A DNA stretch of 64,000 nucleotides, taken from NCBI RefSeq assembly GCF_034675845.1, contig NZ_JAUCCU010000001.1:868001-932000 (forward strand), in the 5' to 3' direction. Numbering within the stretch: the first letter of the stretch is position 1; the number at the start of each line of letters is the position of its first letter. Position numbers and translations under genes: made by a program. Shown here piece after piece: positions 15,532 through 25,033 of this stretch. This DNA comes from Castellaniella sp. (GTDB lineage Bacteria > Pseudomonadota > Gammaproteobacteria > Burkholderiales > Burkholderiaceae_B). Under the pieces are notes generated by a model, which was not told the origin of the DNA, searched no databases, and worked only from the letters and a program-made list of their open reading frames with translations.

Positions 15532-16398
15532 TCAAAGGGGTGGATTCAGGCTGCCGCCCAGGGCTTGAACCTGATCGCGCAGCCAGGCCAGCGCCTGGGC
15601 AGCGGCTTCGGGCGCGCCCTTGACGCCTAGTTCGATATGGGGGTGGCCACCACGATCCCCCACATTGGGCAGGCTGAAGGCACGGATACCCGGCCAGTGC
15701 TGCTCCAGGAATTCCAGTGCAGGGGTGATGCGGGATTCTGGCAACCCAAATACCAAAAAAGAATGTTCGATGCGAATTTCCTGGTGATGCCAGCAGGCGT
15801 AGCGCGTGTCCAGCGTCCAGGCCATCATGGCATGCGCCATGACAGGAAAGCCCGGCATGAAACTGTGATCGCGGATAAAGAAGCCCGGAATCCGGTTATA
15901 GCTGTTGGGAATGATCTCGGCCCCCAGCGGGAATACCCCCATCTGCAGGCGCTGTTGATTTTCAGGGATGGACATATCGGCACTGCCCTGGCCTTTGGCT
16001 GCAGTCTCGGCACAGCGTTCGCCAATCAGGCGAGCGGCCTCGGGGTGTAGCGCCAGACCCACACCCAGGGCACGCGCAGCCGCCTGACGGGTGCGGTCAT
16101 CCGGCGTCGCGCCTATGCCCCCGCAACAAAACACCAGATCCGGCGTCGCGAAACTGCGCTGCAGACAAGCCACGATATCGTCCTCGTCATCGGAAATGAA
16201 TTCGGCGGCGTGCAGGCGCATGCCACGGGCCTGCAGCAGTTCGATGAGCTTGGTGAAATGCTGATCCTGACGGCGCCCGGACAGTATTTCGTCGCCGATG
16301 GCGATCAGGCGCACCCGAGGCACAGGCAGGCCGGACGAGGCGGGCTCGGGGGCTGGCGCATGCAAAGCATGTTGTGACACATCTGGCTGGGTGGGCAT
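15532..16398 (-). CDS. Molybdopterin-binding-domain protein (CinA N-terminal/MoaB-like)
   Basis: The 288-residue protein has a MoCF-biosynthesis fold: RVRLIAIGDEILSGRRQDQHF at about 27-47, then DLVFCCGGIGATPDDRTRQAAA at about 90-110. This corresponds to the first half of CinA (competence/damage-inducible protein A), without the C-terminal deamidase domain. The extended C-terminal part is conserved in beta-proteobacterial members. Exact function is unknown: the family includes nucleotide pyrophosphatases and molybdopterin-handling enzymes. It is 49 bp before the IclR gene, on the same strand. Confidence 0.85.
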   Translation of the reverse strand: MPTQPDVSQHALHAPAPEPASSGLPVPRVRLIAIGDEILSGRRQDQHFTKLIELLQARGMRLHAAEFISDDEDDIVACLQRSFATPDLVFCCGGIGATPDDRTRQAAARALGVGLALHPEAARLIGERCAETAAKGQGSADMSIPENQQRLQMGVFPLGAEIIPNSYNRIPGFFIRDHSFMPGFPVMAHAMMAWTLDTRYACWHHQEIRIEHSFLVFGLPESRITPALEFLEQHWPGIRAFSLPNVGDRGGHPHIELGVKGAPEAAAQALAWLRDQVQALGGSLNPPL

Positions 16399-16457
16399 GA
16401 TGGAAATCCAAATAAGCTTAGTATGGTGCAGCCGATCCGGCAGATACGGCTCGCCGA

Positions 16458-17249
16458 TTACATATCAATCACGGTCTCGGCCCGCAGGCGGGCGATGGCG
16501 GTGAGGCAAAAATGGGCATATACCAGCGCCGAAAACACAGGCATGACCAGCCAGAACAGAGGAATCAGATTGATCAAGCCCAGAATACCGGCGATCAACC
16601 ACAACTGACGGCTATGCCGCCGCCACAACAGGCGACGTTCTGTTGGGCTGGCATGTTCTATCATGGCATCCACCCGCAACATGCGGTTTAACGCAAAAGC
16701 CCACCAGAACACGGGCAGGATCAGCGGCATCGGGGGGATCAGCCACAAAGGCATGGTAATGATCCAACCCAGGCAAAACAGAATGGCCACCCAGATGGCA
16801 TTCCAGGTGCCCAACACCGTAGCATGCTGGCCCTGACGGCCAAGGCCCTGGTACTGGCGGTGTTCCAGATGCTGCAGCACCAGCGGCATGACAAAAACAG
16901 CCGCAATCACCAAGCCCAATATACCGGCCATGGGCAGCAGCAGGCCGACGGCCATCAAAGGCACCAGCCAGAGTTTCAGGGAAAACAGCCCGACCGCCAC
17001 CAGCCAGCCATCCACGGTGTTGAACACCCCCCAGGACGAGGCTTCCTGGTTCAGCCAGTCGGTCAGGGGAGTCCAGAAAAACCACAGCAGCAGCACCGCC
17101 CCCAAAGTGGCGATCAAAAAAGGCAAAAACAGCGCCGCCAGCATGCGCGGATGCAGCTGACTGCGCAGTGCGCGCCGAAAAGCCTGTCCGACCAGGGACA
17201 AACCATTGGATACTTGTGAATCCCGCACGGCGGGAACTGGATGCCTCAT
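16458..17249 (-). CDS. EI24-family membrane protein (CysZ-like)
   Basis: The 263-residue protein from ATG 17249 has about six hydrophobic helices and the EI24/CysZ pattern: an N-terminal GQAFRRALRSQLHPRMLAALFLPFL, central helices with VPLMAVGLLLPMAGILGLVIAAVFVMPLVLQHLE, and a late FWWAFALNRMLRVDAM. CysZ imports sulfate, but this wider family has no agreed role. A GTG at 17258 is possible but lies too near the AGGTG ribosome site. It is divergent from the thioredoxin-like gene. Confidence 0.83.
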   Translation of the reverse strand: MRHPVPAVRDSQVSNGLSLVGQAFRRALRSQLHPRMLAALFLPFLIATLGAVLLLWFFWTPLTDWLNQEASSWGVFNTVDGWLVAVGLFSLKLWLVPLMAVGLLLPMAGILGLVIAAVFVMPLVLQHLEHRQYQGLGRQGQHATVLGTWNAIWVAILFCLGWIITMPLWLIPPMPLILPVFWWAFALNRMLRVDAMIEHASPTERRLLWRRHSRQLWLIAGILGLINLIPLFWLVMPVFSALVYAHFCLTAIARLRAETVIDM

Positions 17250-17301
17250 GTGGCACACACCTGTCAGAATGTAGAAAGAAATTCCATACTATATTGCGCC
17301 T

Positions 17302-17679
17302 ATGAAACTATTCAACCCCCACACTGACTTGTCGGCCCTGCGCACCCGTTTGACGGAAGATCACGGACTGCGCGTGGTCTGTTATTGCGCCGCCTGGTGC
17401 CGCACCTGCGATACCTATAGGCCTGCCCTGGAGACCCTGGCTGGGCAGTTGCCGCACTGGACTTTCATCTGGGTGGATATCGAAGACAGCCCCGGCTGGC
17501 TGGGGGATGAAGACATCGAAAACTTCCCGACGGTCCTGGTGCAAGACCGCGTCGGCACCCGTTTTTGGGGCGTGCAACTGCCATATGTCGAACACCTGCA
17601 GCGCCTGCTGGAGGGGGCGGAACACCTGCCTGTCACTGCCGACGGCCCTGGTCAGGTGGATCAGTTGGTGCAAACCTGA
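17302..17679 (+). CDS. Thioredoxin-like protein with a WCRTC site
   Basis: The 125-residue protein is a cytoplasmic thioredoxin fold: VVCYCAAWCRTCDTYRPALETLAG at about 25-48 with active-site CRTC, VDIEDSPGWLGDEDIENFPTVLV with the cis-proline, and no signal peptide. The CRTC pair and the strongly acidic surface differ from classical thioredoxin (CGPC), so its partner is likely specific. The stop is one base from that of rhlE, which converges on it. Confidence 0.85.
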   Translation: MKLFNPHTDLSALRTRLTEDHGLRVVCYCAAWCRTCDTYRPALETLAGQLPHWTFIWVDIEDSPGWLGDEDIENFPTVLVQDRVGTRFWGVQLPYVEHLQRLLEGAEHLPVTADGPGQVDQLVQT

Positions 17680-17680
17680 A

Positions 17681-19081
17681 TCAGATGGGCTTGCGGGCGC
17701 CGCCCAGCAATACACCCACCGAATACCGGGCGGGGGCGGCAGCGGGCCGTACATTGGCCCCAGACACCGCCTGGCCGGCTGGGGCAGGCACATAGGGCTT
17801 GGTGAAAAAATCATCCAGCGGCGCCTCGGCGGCGCGCCAGCCACCACTGGACCGATGCCCACCCACGGGGTGGCGGCGGGATACCCGGGGCAGGTCCAGC
17901 TCGCCGCGCGGAATCTTGGTCTTGATGAATTTTTCGATATCCAGCAAATAGCGTTCTTCGTCGGGCGTGAACAAGGCAATAGCCTCGCCCTCGGCGCCGG
18001 CTCGGCCGGTACGGCCAATGCGGTGCACATAGTCCTCGGGATTGCGCGGAAGGTCATAATTGATGACGCAGGGAATGCCCGCCACATCCAACCCTCGGGC
18101 GGCGACATCGGTGGCCACCAGGACCTCCAGGGTGCCGGCCTTGAAGGCGTCCAGCGCCTTCATGCGTTCGATCTGGGATTTATTGCCGTGTATGGATTCG
18201 GCGCTGACGCCGTCTTGTTCCAACTGGCGGGCCAGCCGACTGCAGCCGATCTTGGTGTTGGAAAACACGATCACCTGGCTGAGCTTGCGGGATTTGACCA
18301 GATGCACGACCGCCCGGCGTTTGGCATCGGTATCCAGCGGATAGGCGATCTGGGTGACCGTATCCGCCGTGGCATTGGGGCGGGCGGCCTCGATTTCGAC
18401 GGGCGTGCGCAGAAAACTGCGGCCAAGCTTGCGGATCTCGGGGCTGAAGGTTGCGGAAAACAGCAGACCCTGGCGCCCCGGCGGCAGCAGCCGCATGATG
18501 CGGTCCAGATCCGGCAGAAAGCCCATATCCAGCATGCGGTCGGCCTCGTCCAGCACCAGAATGCCCACCTGGCTGAGGTTGACGTTGCGCTGTTCTATGT
18601 GGTCAAGCAATCGACCAGGCGTGGCGATGAGGATTTCGCAGCCCTGCCGCAACTGTTCTTTTTGGGGACGAATATCCACCCCGCCAAACACGACAGCTGC
18701 CCGCAAGGGCACAAACTGGCTGTAACGCTGCACGTTTTCGTGGATCTGATCTGCCAGTTCGCGCGTGGGTGTCAGGATCAGGGCCCGTACCGGGTGGCGC
18801 GCCGGCGATGCACTGGTGTTGGCAAAAGGCATCAGACGATGCAGAATGGGCAAGGAAAATGCAGCGGTCTTGCCGGTACCGGTTTGGGCGGCCCCCATGA
18901 CATCGCGCCCAGACAGGGCAATGGGGATGGCTTTGGCCTGGATAGGCGTGGCAGACACATAGCCAGTGGCCTGGATGGCCTGCATAATGCCTGGATGCAG
19001 GCCAAACTGGCCAAACTGAACAATGGGTTCGGCGGTGGAGTCGGTAGGGGTGGATTCGGTCATTCGTAGCCAGGGGAACAC
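17681..19081 (-). CDS. rhlE: DEAD-box RNA helicase, RhlE-type
   Basis: This ATP-dependent RNA helicase acts in ribosome maturation and RNA turnover. The 466-residue protein shows the Q motif (FGQFGLHPGIMQAIQATGY), Walker A (AQTGTGKT), PTREL, TPGRLLD, DEAD (VLDEADRML), SAT, and the helicase C-terminal motifs ATDVAARGLDV and HRIGRTGRAG. The C-terminal tail is Pro/Ala-rich. RhlE is the best match among beta-proteobacterial paralogs, but the symbol is not certain. Confidence 0.88.
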   Translation of the reverse strand: MFPWLRMTESTPTDSTAEPIVQFGQFGLHPGIMQAIQATGYVSATPIQAKAIPIALSGRDVMGAAQTGTGKTAAFSLPILHRLMPFANTSASPARHPVRALILTPTRELADQIHENVQRYSQFVPLRAAVVFGGVDIRPQKEQLRQGCEILIATPGRLLDHIEQRNVNLSQVGILVLDEADRMLDMGFLPDLDRIMRLLPPGRQGLLFSATFSPEIRKLGRSFLRTPVEIEAARPNATADTVTQIAYPLDTDAKRRAVVHLVKSRKLSQVIVFSNTKIGCSRLARQLEQDGVSAESIHGNKSQIERMKALDAFKAGTLEVLVATDVAARGLDVAGIPCVINYDLPRNPEDYVHRIGRTGRAGAEGEAIALFTPDEERYLLDIEKFIKTKIPRGELDLPRVSRRHPVGGHRSSGGWRAAEAPLDDFFTKPYVPAPAGQAVSGANVRPAAAPARYSVGVLLGGARKPI

Positions 19082-19187
19082 AGGTGCCCGAATTGGCTCT
19101 GTGCGTTATGAACACATCATTTTACAGTGCATCGTCGCCAGGCGGGCAATTGGTACAATATGACCCAACTAATTATGGGAGAAGGCA

Positions 19188-20108
19188 ATGTCCATGGCTG
19201 ACCGCGATGGGGTGATCTGGTATGACGGCAAGCTCGTGCCTTGGCGCGACGCCACCACCCACGTCCTGACACATTCCCTGCATTATGGCCTGTCGGTCTT
19301 CGAAGGCGTGCGCGCCTATAAAACCGACCACGGCCCGGCAATCTTCCGCCTGGAAGAGCACACGCGCCGCCTGTTCAATTCTGCGCATATTTACCAGATC
19401 AAGATCCCCTACACCCACCAGGCGATCTCGGACGCCCAAATCGAAGTCGTGCGCCGCAACCAGCTGGACTCCTGCTACATCCGGCCCATCGTGTTCTATG
19501 GCTCCGAAAAAATGGGGGTCTCGCCCAAGGGCTCCCAGGTGCACGTCGCCATCGCCGCCTGGTCCTGGGGTGCCTACCTGGGCGAAGAAGCCCTGAAACA
19601 AGGCATTCGCGTCAAGATCTCGTCCTATGCGCGCCAACATGTCAACGTCACCATGCCGCGGGCCAAAATCGCCAGCACTTACGCCAATTCCATCCTGGCA
19701 AACGCCGAGGCCCTGGACCACGGCTACGACGAGGCCATCTTGCTGGACACCAATGGTTTCGTGGCCGAAGGCGCGGGTGAAAACCTGTTCATCGTGCGCG
19801 ACGGCGTCCTGATCGAACCCGACATCGCCTGCGCCCTGACCGGCATCACGCGCGCCTCCATCCACCAGCTGGCCGCCGACCTCGGCATCCAGGTGGCCTC
19901 GCGCCGCCTTACCCGCGACGACCTTTATATCGCCGACGAAGCCTTCTTCACAGGCACCGCCGCCGAAGTCACGCCCATCCGCGAGATCGACGGCCGCCAG
20001 ATCGGCGCAGGCGAACGCGGGCCCGTCACCGCCCAGCTCCAAAAAGCCTTCTTCGATGCCGTCACGGGCAAAACCCCTAAATACCACCATTGGCTCTCAA
20101 AGGTCTGA
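19188..20108 (+). CDS. ilvE: Branched-chain amino acid aminotransferase IlvE
   Basis: IlvE makes valine, leucine and isoleucine from their 2-keto acids, using glutamate and PLP. The 306-residue class IV aminotransferase shows YGLSVFEGVRAYKT, the PLP lysine in MPRAKIASTYANS, LDTNGFVAEGAGENLFIV and CALTGITRASIHQLAADLG. A GGAGAAGG ribosome site precedes the ATG at 19188; a second ATG at 19194 is possible. It is followed after 11 bp by the zinc-finger gene and probably co-transcribed with it. Confidence 0.95.
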   Translation: MSMADRDGVIWYDGKLVPWRDATTHVLTHSLHYGLSVFEGVRAYKTDHGPAIFRLEEHTRRLFNSAHIYQIKIPYTHQAISDAQIEVVRRNQLDSCYIRPIVFYGSEKMGVSPKGSQVHVAIAAWSWGAYLGEEALKQGIRVKISSYARQHVNVTMPRAKIASTYANSILANAEALDHGYDEAILLDTNGFVAEGAGENLFIVRDGVLIEPDIACALTGITRASIHQLAADLGIQVASRRLTRDDLYIADEAFFTGTAAEVTPIREIDGRQIGAGERGPVTAQLQKAFFDAVTGKTPKYHHWLSKV

Positions 20109-20119
20109 CAGGAACAAGC

Positions 20120-20350
20120 ATGAGCAGCACATCCAACCCCACCCAGAAACCCGACCCCATCGTGGTCGGCGCCGCCGATCTGCCGGTCTATTGCCCCGGC
20201 CCGGATGCACCGCTGTGGCGCATGCACCCGCGCACCTACATCGAGGTCCTCAAGAACGGCGTGGCCAAATGCCAATACTGCGGCACTGAATACGTGCTGC
20301 GCGAAGGCGATCATCCCCATAGTCACGAACAGGCCGGCATTCGCCTGTAG
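20120..20350 (+). CDS. Zinc-finger domain protein (zf-CHCC type)
   Basis: The 76-residue protein ends in a CHCC zinc-binding pattern (H-P-R-T-Y-I-E-V, then CQYCGTEYVL with a late His) like that of the mitochondrial complex I accessory subunit NDUFS6. In beta-proteobacteria this family usually follows ilvE, as here. The role is unknown. The start at 20120 is preferred over 20090, which lies within ilvE. Confidence 0.88.
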   Translation: MSSTSNPTQKPDPIVVGAADLPVYCPGPDAPLWRMHPRTYIEVLKNGVAKCQYCGTEYVLREGDHPHSHEQAGIRL

Positions 20351-20360
20351 CCTCCTGAAC

Positions 20361-20387
20361 CGGCCCCTTTGCGGGGCCGATTTTTAT
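20361..20387 (+). terminator. Terminator after the ilvE unit
   Basis: CGGCCCC and GGGGCCG pair around a TTTGC loop, then ATTTTTAT. The M48 peptidase stop is two bases beyond. Confidence 0.85.
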
Positions 20388-20388
20388 C

Positions 20389-21870
20389 CTACCGCCTGAA
20401 AGGCTCCAGCAGGGCCCGCCGGTTTTCCAGGTGATCCCGCAGCTCGCGGATCAGCATATCCAGGCGCGACTGCTCGTAGAAATCCTGAGACAGGTTACGC
20501 GCCTGCTGCAGATGTTCCATCGCTGTGGGCAATGCCCCGGTCTGCTCAAAATACCGGGCCATGACCTCGTGGGCCTGAACCTTGTCGCCCAGGCGCTCCA
20601 GGCTATTGGCCAGCAACTCCAGGAAATCAGGCACCTGCGGCCACTGCTGGACGACGGCTTGTAGAAACTTGACTGCGGCCTGATCCTGCCCGGCCGCCTG
20701 CAAGGCACGCGCCCGGGCATCCGCCACCCCCTGGTTTTGAGGCCAACGCTTCCAGGCCTGGGCCGAGGCCTCCAGGGCCGCAGCAACGCCCTGCTGGCGC
20801 GCCAGACTGATCAACAACATATCCAGCTGTGGCGCACCCTGGATTGCCTGAGCCTGCTCAATCCGCTGGCGGGCAGCAGCCATATTGCCAGCCTTCCAGT
20901 CCAGCCAGGCCAGGCCAAATAAAGCGGCGGCCTTGCGACTGCCCTGATCGTCTCGGATATCGCCCCGAAATGCCTGTTGCAAGCGCTGCAGGGCTTCGTT
21001 GCTGCGCGCCTGGATCAGGGCCAGCCGGACCCGGATAAACCAAAATTCGGCGTCCATGGTCGACACACCACCGGTATCCTCCGTGAGACGATTTTCAATA
21101 TCGGACATGCGCTGGATCGACAAGGGATGGGTGGATGCATAGCCGCCCCCCGTGCCTTCGTTCAGACGCGACGCATTCATCAGGCGACGAAACATATCCA
21201 GCATGCCCCGGGGATCAAACCCCGCCTGGCGCATCATTTGAAAGCCTGCGCGGTCGGCTTCCTGTTCGGCGCTGCGCGAAAACCCCAGCTGACGATCAAT
21301 CGTGGCGGCCTGGCCAAAGGTGGCCATCCCCATGGCCAGATCGCCCTGCCCGGCCAGGGCCGCCAGCAAGGCCCCGATCATGCTGGCCACCATCAGGCCG
21401 GTGCCCTGGGCCTGTTGCGTGATGCCACGCGCAATATGGCGCTGCATCACGTGCCCGATTTCGTGGGCCAGCACCCCGGCCAATTCAGATTCGCTCTGGG
21501 CGGCCAATACCAGACCGCTATTGATACCGATATAGCCGCCCGGCAAGGCAAACGCGTTGATCGCGGGATCGCGCACCGCAAACACCGTGATGGTCTGTTC
21601 CAGGGGCTGTGGGGCTTTGGCAGCCAGTTTGCGCCCCAGATCCGTCAGATATTGATTCACATCCAGGTCGGCGATGTAGGTCGGATCGTGACGGCCTTGT
21701 TCCATGATGGCCTGCCCCAGCGTGCGTTCGACCAGGGGTGAAAGCTCGGCAGCCGAAGCCGCCCCCAGAGAGGGCAAGCCCACGGGCTGCGCCTGCAGCG
21801 GAGCCACGCCTGACAGGCCCAGTGCCAGGCAAAGCGCCTGGGCGGCAAAACGCTGCCGAATCGGCTTCAT
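20389..21870 (-). CDS. M48-family periplasmic metallopeptidase with TPR region, BepA-like
   Basis: BepA-type proteases guard outer-membrane protein assembly (BamA, LptD). The start at 21870 gives 493 residues with a signal peptide (ALCLALGLSGVAPLQA). The zinc site is HEIGHVMQRH at about 160-170, with the third ligand in the EADRAGFQ motif. Conserved YIGINSGLVLAAQSESELAGVL and ATIDRQLGFSRSAEQEAD also match. The C-terminal 200 residues form TPR-like repeats. It overlaps the end of ctaG by four bases. Confidence 0.9.
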   Translation of the reverse strand: MKPIRQRFAAQALCLALGLSGVAPLQAQPVGLPSLGAASAAELSPLVERTLGQAIMEQGRHDPTYIADLDVNQYLTDLGRKLAAKAPQPLEQTITVFAVRDPAINAFALPGGYIGINSGLVLAAQSESELAGVLAHEIGHVMQRHIARGITQQAQGTGLMVASMIGALLAALAGQGDLAMGMATFGQAATIDRQLGFSRSAEQEADRAGFQMMRQAGFDPRGMLDMFRRLMNASRLNEGTGGGYASTHPLSIQRMSDIENRLTEDTGGVSTMDAEFWFIRVRLALIQARSNEALQRLQQAFRGDIRDDQGSRKAAALFGLAWLDWKAGNMAAARQRIEQAQAIQGAPQLDMLLISLARQQGVAAALEASAQAWKRWPQNQGVADARARALQAAGQDQAAVKFLQAVVQQWPQVPDFLELLANSLERLGDKVQAHEVMARYFEQTGALPTAMEHLQQARNLSQDFYEQSRLDMLIRELRDHLENRRALLEPFRR

Positions 21871-22727
21871 GAGGCGGTTCCTAGCTTGCGCGGCAAGTGC
21901 CGGATGCCTGGTTGCCGCAAACGCCCCTTGGAGGACAAGCGCAGCCAGGTGGCCAGGGCCACCAGCAGGCCAAAGGTTTCGACCAAGGCGGCAGGCACCC
22001 ACATCACCAAGCCGCCGATCACCTGATCATCCAACGCGGTAAAGCCAGGCAAGGCCCGTCCGCAAAGATCAAACAAAGGATAAAGATCCACCGTGGAAAA
22101 AGCGATGAAAGCCCCTGCCACCATCTGCGGCGCCATTGTCAGCACCGGCGATAAAATCCGGCCCTTTGGGGTCATGGCTGCCGGGAGATGCGGTCGGCGA
22201 TCCAGAATCAGGTTCCAGTACAACAGCCCGCTGATCACGACCGACCAGTTCATGAAGCGGTAGATCCGCCAATCCAGCATGGAATAAAACTGCACGGTGG
22301 GCTCCAGCCAGACCAGCACCAGCAGGACAAACAACAAGGGAATCAAAATACGGTGCGTGGCCAGGTGTTCCAGCACGCGCAGCGCACTATGCCGCCGCGC
22401 CGCCGCCAGCCTGACCCGCCAGGACAAAGGCAAGCCGGCCCGCAAGACTTGCCCCGGATAGGCCGCCATCACCAGCAAAGGCCCCAGGTGGTGCAGCACC
22501 AGGTGCTGAATGCGATGAATGAAGAACATGCGCTCGGCGTAGTAGTCCACCCGCGTGTGCAAGGACAAATACAGCATGATCCAACCAAGCCAGAACAGCC
22601 ATTGCCGCAAGCGACCCACCCGGTGTGCGCGGCACCCCCGCACAAACAGCCAGGCCGTCGCGATAAAGGCCAGCACCAGCGTGGGAGAGGATTCCCAGGG
22701 CTGCAGCCAGGCAAGCAAATCGATCAC
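21867..22727 (-). CDS. ctaG: Cytochrome c oxidase assembly protein, caa3 CtaG family
   Basis: caa3-type CtaG proteins help assemble copper-containing oxidases. The protein has about seven membrane helices, with the family motifs HRIQHLVLHHLGPLLVMAAYP, the WRIYRFMNWSVVISGLLYWNLILD stretch and a VMWVPAALVET end. A GTG start at 22727 gives 286 residues; an ATG at 22814 in the same frame would run into the ubiH-like leader and lacks clear homology. It is translationally coupled to the peptidase (ATGA overlap). No caa3 subunit gene is in the window. Confidence 0.83.
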   Translation of the reverse strand: MIDLLAWLQPWESSPTLVLAFIATAWLFVRGCRAHRVGRLRQWLFWLGWIMLYLSLHTRVDYYAERMFFIHRIQHLVLHHLGPLLVMAAYPGQVLRAGLPLSWRVRLAAARRHSALRVLEHLATHRILIPLLFVLLVLVWLEPTVQFYSMLDWRIYRFMNWSVVISGLLYWNLILDRRPHLPAAMTPKGRILSPVLTMAPQMVAGAFIAFSTVDLYPLFDLCGRALPGFTALDDQVIGGLVMWVPAALVETFGLLVALATWLRLSSKGRLRQPGIRHLPRKLGTAS

Positions 22728-22820
22728 CGCACAGTCATCCCAAAAACATAGCGCTTCATTGTAATAGACCCGAGCGCACCCCAGCGCGTTAAAATGCCTG
22801 TTTTCCCACCCCATTCCTCC

Positions 22821-23972
22821 ATGCCTGCCCCGACTTACGACATCGCGATCCTGGGTTCCGGCCCGGTTGGCTGCGTACTGGCCCTAAGCCTGGCGCGCCA
22901 CGCCCCCGATCCCCGGCGTATTGCCCTGATGGGTCCGGCCCCGGCCACCCGACAGCCGGGGCAATCCATCGACCCGCGCGCACTGGCACTGAATCACGGC
23001 AGCCAGCACATCCTGCAGCATCTGGGGGCCTGGCCCGCGCTGGCTGCCGATATCCTGACCGTACATGTCTCCCAGGTGGGGCACTTGGGCCGTACGCTGA
23101 TCGATCAGGCGGAATTGGCCGCCCCCCGGCTAGGCAGCGTGGTGGCCTATGACGACCTGCTGGATACGTTGCAGGCGGCGGTCCAGACCAGCGGCATTAC
23201 CCGCATTCTTGAACACCCGCCCCGGCCCCTGGCCGGTCGGCCTGTCACCTTGGCCCTCGCCGAGGGCCAGGCCCACAGCCGACTGGCCTTGATTTCCGAC
23301 GGCGCCCGCCCCAAAGGCCTGCAGCGCCAATATCAGCAAAGCGCCGTGCTGGCCACCATCCGAGCCAGCCGCCCGGCTGTCGGCCGCGCGTTTGAACGCT
23401 TCACCCGCACAGGTCCTCTGGCCCTGCTGCCGCACCCCGCAGGCCCCGATCTATACAGCCTGGTCTGGTGCATCCACCCCCAGCAAGCCCAAAAGCTGGC
23501 GGCACTGCCCGACGCGGCCTTTGACCAAGCGCTGCAACAGGCCTTCGGCCAGCGCCTGGGCAGCCTGCAACGCCTGGGCCCAGCCAATACTTTCCCGCTC
23601 TCGCTGCACGTCGGCCCCAGCCTGCAAGGCCAGGGCATCGTGGCCGTCGGCAACGCCGCCCAAACCATGCACCCGGTCGCCGGCCAAGGCCTGAACCTGG
23701 GACTGCGCGATGCCATGCAACTGGCCCACACCCTGCAGCCCTGGCTGACCGCCCCCGAACAGGATGCCCAGCCATTGTTGGCCCAATTCGCCCGGGCACG
23801 CCGCCTGGACCGTGGCCTGACCATCAGCATTACCGACACCCTGCCGCGCTTGTTTGCGACCGAAAACCCGTTGATCCGCCACGCCTGCGGCCTGGGCCTG
23901 CTTGCCCTGGACCTGATCCCCGCACTGCGTAAGCCACTGGCTCGTCACCTCCTGCAGGGCCAGCGCCTGTAA
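22821..23972 (+). CDS. FAD-dependent hydroxylase, UbiH/UbiF/VisC family
   Basis: Members hydroxylate the ubiquinone ring during its synthesis. The 383-residue protein has an FAD-binding N-terminus (YDIAILGSGPVGCVLALSLARH), the DPRALALNHGS motif and the C-terminal FAD motif GNAAQTMHPVAGQGLNLGLRDAMQL. Which ubiquinone hydroxylase it is (UbiH, UbiF or UbiI) cannot be decided by eye. It is followed at 13 bp by dusB and starts a long co-directional block. Confidence 0.87.
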   Translation: MPAPTYDIAILGSGPVGCVLALSLARHAPDPRRIALMGPAPATRQPGQSIDPRALALNHGSQHILQHLGAWPALAADILTVHVSQVGHLGRTLIDQAELAAPRLGSVVAYDDLLDTLQAAVQTSGITRILEHPPRPLAGRPVTLALAEGQAHSRLALISDGARPKGLQRQYQQSAVLATIRASRPAVGRAFERFTRTGPLALLPHPAGPDLYSLVWCIHPQQAQKLAALPDAAFDQALQQAFGQRLGSLQRLGPANTFPLSLHVGPSLQGQGIVAVGNAAQTMHPVAGQGLNLGLRDAMQLAHTLQPWLTAPEQDAQPLLAQFARARRLDRGLTISITDTLPRLFATENPLIRHACGLGLLALDLIPALRKPLARHLLQGQRL

Positions 23973-23985
23973 GGCGCCCGACATC

Positions 23986-24999
23986 ATGCACATTGGCCCC
24001 TGGACATTTCCGCATCCGGTCTTTGCCGCCCCCATGGCCGGAGTCACGGATCGCCCTTACCGCCGCCTGTGCAAGGCGCTGGGGGCGGCCTATGCGGTTT
24101 CTGAAATGGCGGCCAGCAACCCCAGGCTCTGGGACAGCGTCAAGACCGCCAGGCGCCTGGATCACACAGGCGAATCCGATCCCATCGCGGTACAGATCGC
24201 CGGAGCCGATCCCGACATGCTGGCCGAGGCCGCTTTATTCAATATCCGCAAGGGCGCCCACATCATTGATATCAATATGGGCTGTCCAGTGAAAAAAGTC
24301 TGCCAGGTGGCGTCCGGCTCGGCCCTGCTGCGGGATGAAGCCCTGGTGGCCCGCATTCTGCAGCGCGTGGTGGCCGCCTGCGCCCCCCTGAACATCCCCG
24401 TCACCCTGAAAACCCGCACCGGCTGGGATCGTGAAAGCCGCAATGCCATCCGCATTGCCCGCCTGGCCGAAGACTGCGGCATCGCCGCCCTGACCCTGCA
24501 CGGACGAACCCGCTGCGACCTATACCAGGGCGAGGCCGAATACGACACCATCCGCGAGGTCCGCCACGCCATCAAGATTCCCTTGATTGCCAACGGCGAC
24601 ATCACCAGCCCCGAGAAAGCCCGGCGAGTTCTGGACTACACTGGGGCCGATGCCATCATGGTCGGTCGCGCCGCCCAGGGGCGCCCTTGGATTTTCCGCG
24701 AAATCGCCCACTACCTGGCACACGGCCAATATCTGCCGCCCCCGACGTACGGCGAACTCCGCGAACACCTGCTGGGCCACCTGGAAGACCACTACTCGTT
24801 TTATGGTGAACACACCGGGGTACGCACGGCACGCAAGCACATCGGCTGGTACTTGGCCGATCTGCCCGGCGCCAGCACCCTGCTGCCTTTGCTGATGACG
24901 CTGGGCAGCACCGCACAGCAATCCCTGGCCCTGCAGCGCTGGCTGGATGCCCAACCCGCCGATGCGCCCATCACGGCAATGGCAGCAGCCCTGCATTAA
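23986..24999 (+). CDS. dusB: tRNA-dihydrouridine synthase B
   Basis: DusB reduces uridine at position 17 of tRNA using FMN and NADPH. The 337-residue protein shows APMAGVTDRPYRRL, the catalytic region NMGCPVKKVC with its proton-donating Cys, TLKTRTGWD, LTLHGRTR, ANGDITSPEKA and VGRAAQGRPWIF. It lies immediately upstream of fis, the arrangement conserved across proteobacteria. Confidence 0.96.
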   Translation: MHIGPWTFPHPVFAAPMAGVTDRPYRRLCKALGAAYAVSEMAASNPRLWDSVKTARRLDHTGESDPIAVQIAGADPDMLAEAALFNIRKGAHIIDINMGCPVKKVCQVASGSALLRDEALVARILQRVVAACAPLNIPVTLKTRTGWDRESRNAIRIARLAEDCGIAALTLHGRTRCDLYQGEAEYDTIREVRHAIKIPLIANGDITSPEKARRVLDYTGADAIMVGRAAQGRPWIFREIAHYLAHGQYLPPPTYGELREHLLGHLEDHYSFYGEHTGVRTARKHIGWYLADLPGASTLLPLLMTLGSTAQQSLALQRWLDAQPADAPITAMAAALH

Positions 25000-25033
25000 C
25001 TCCACATCCGACGTTACCCCTGAAATTCCACCC

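Noticed and set aside
17507..19069. Plus-strand open frame (520 codons) opposite rhlE
   Set aside because: It is the shadow of the helicase gene with no domain and begins inside the thioredoxin-like gene.
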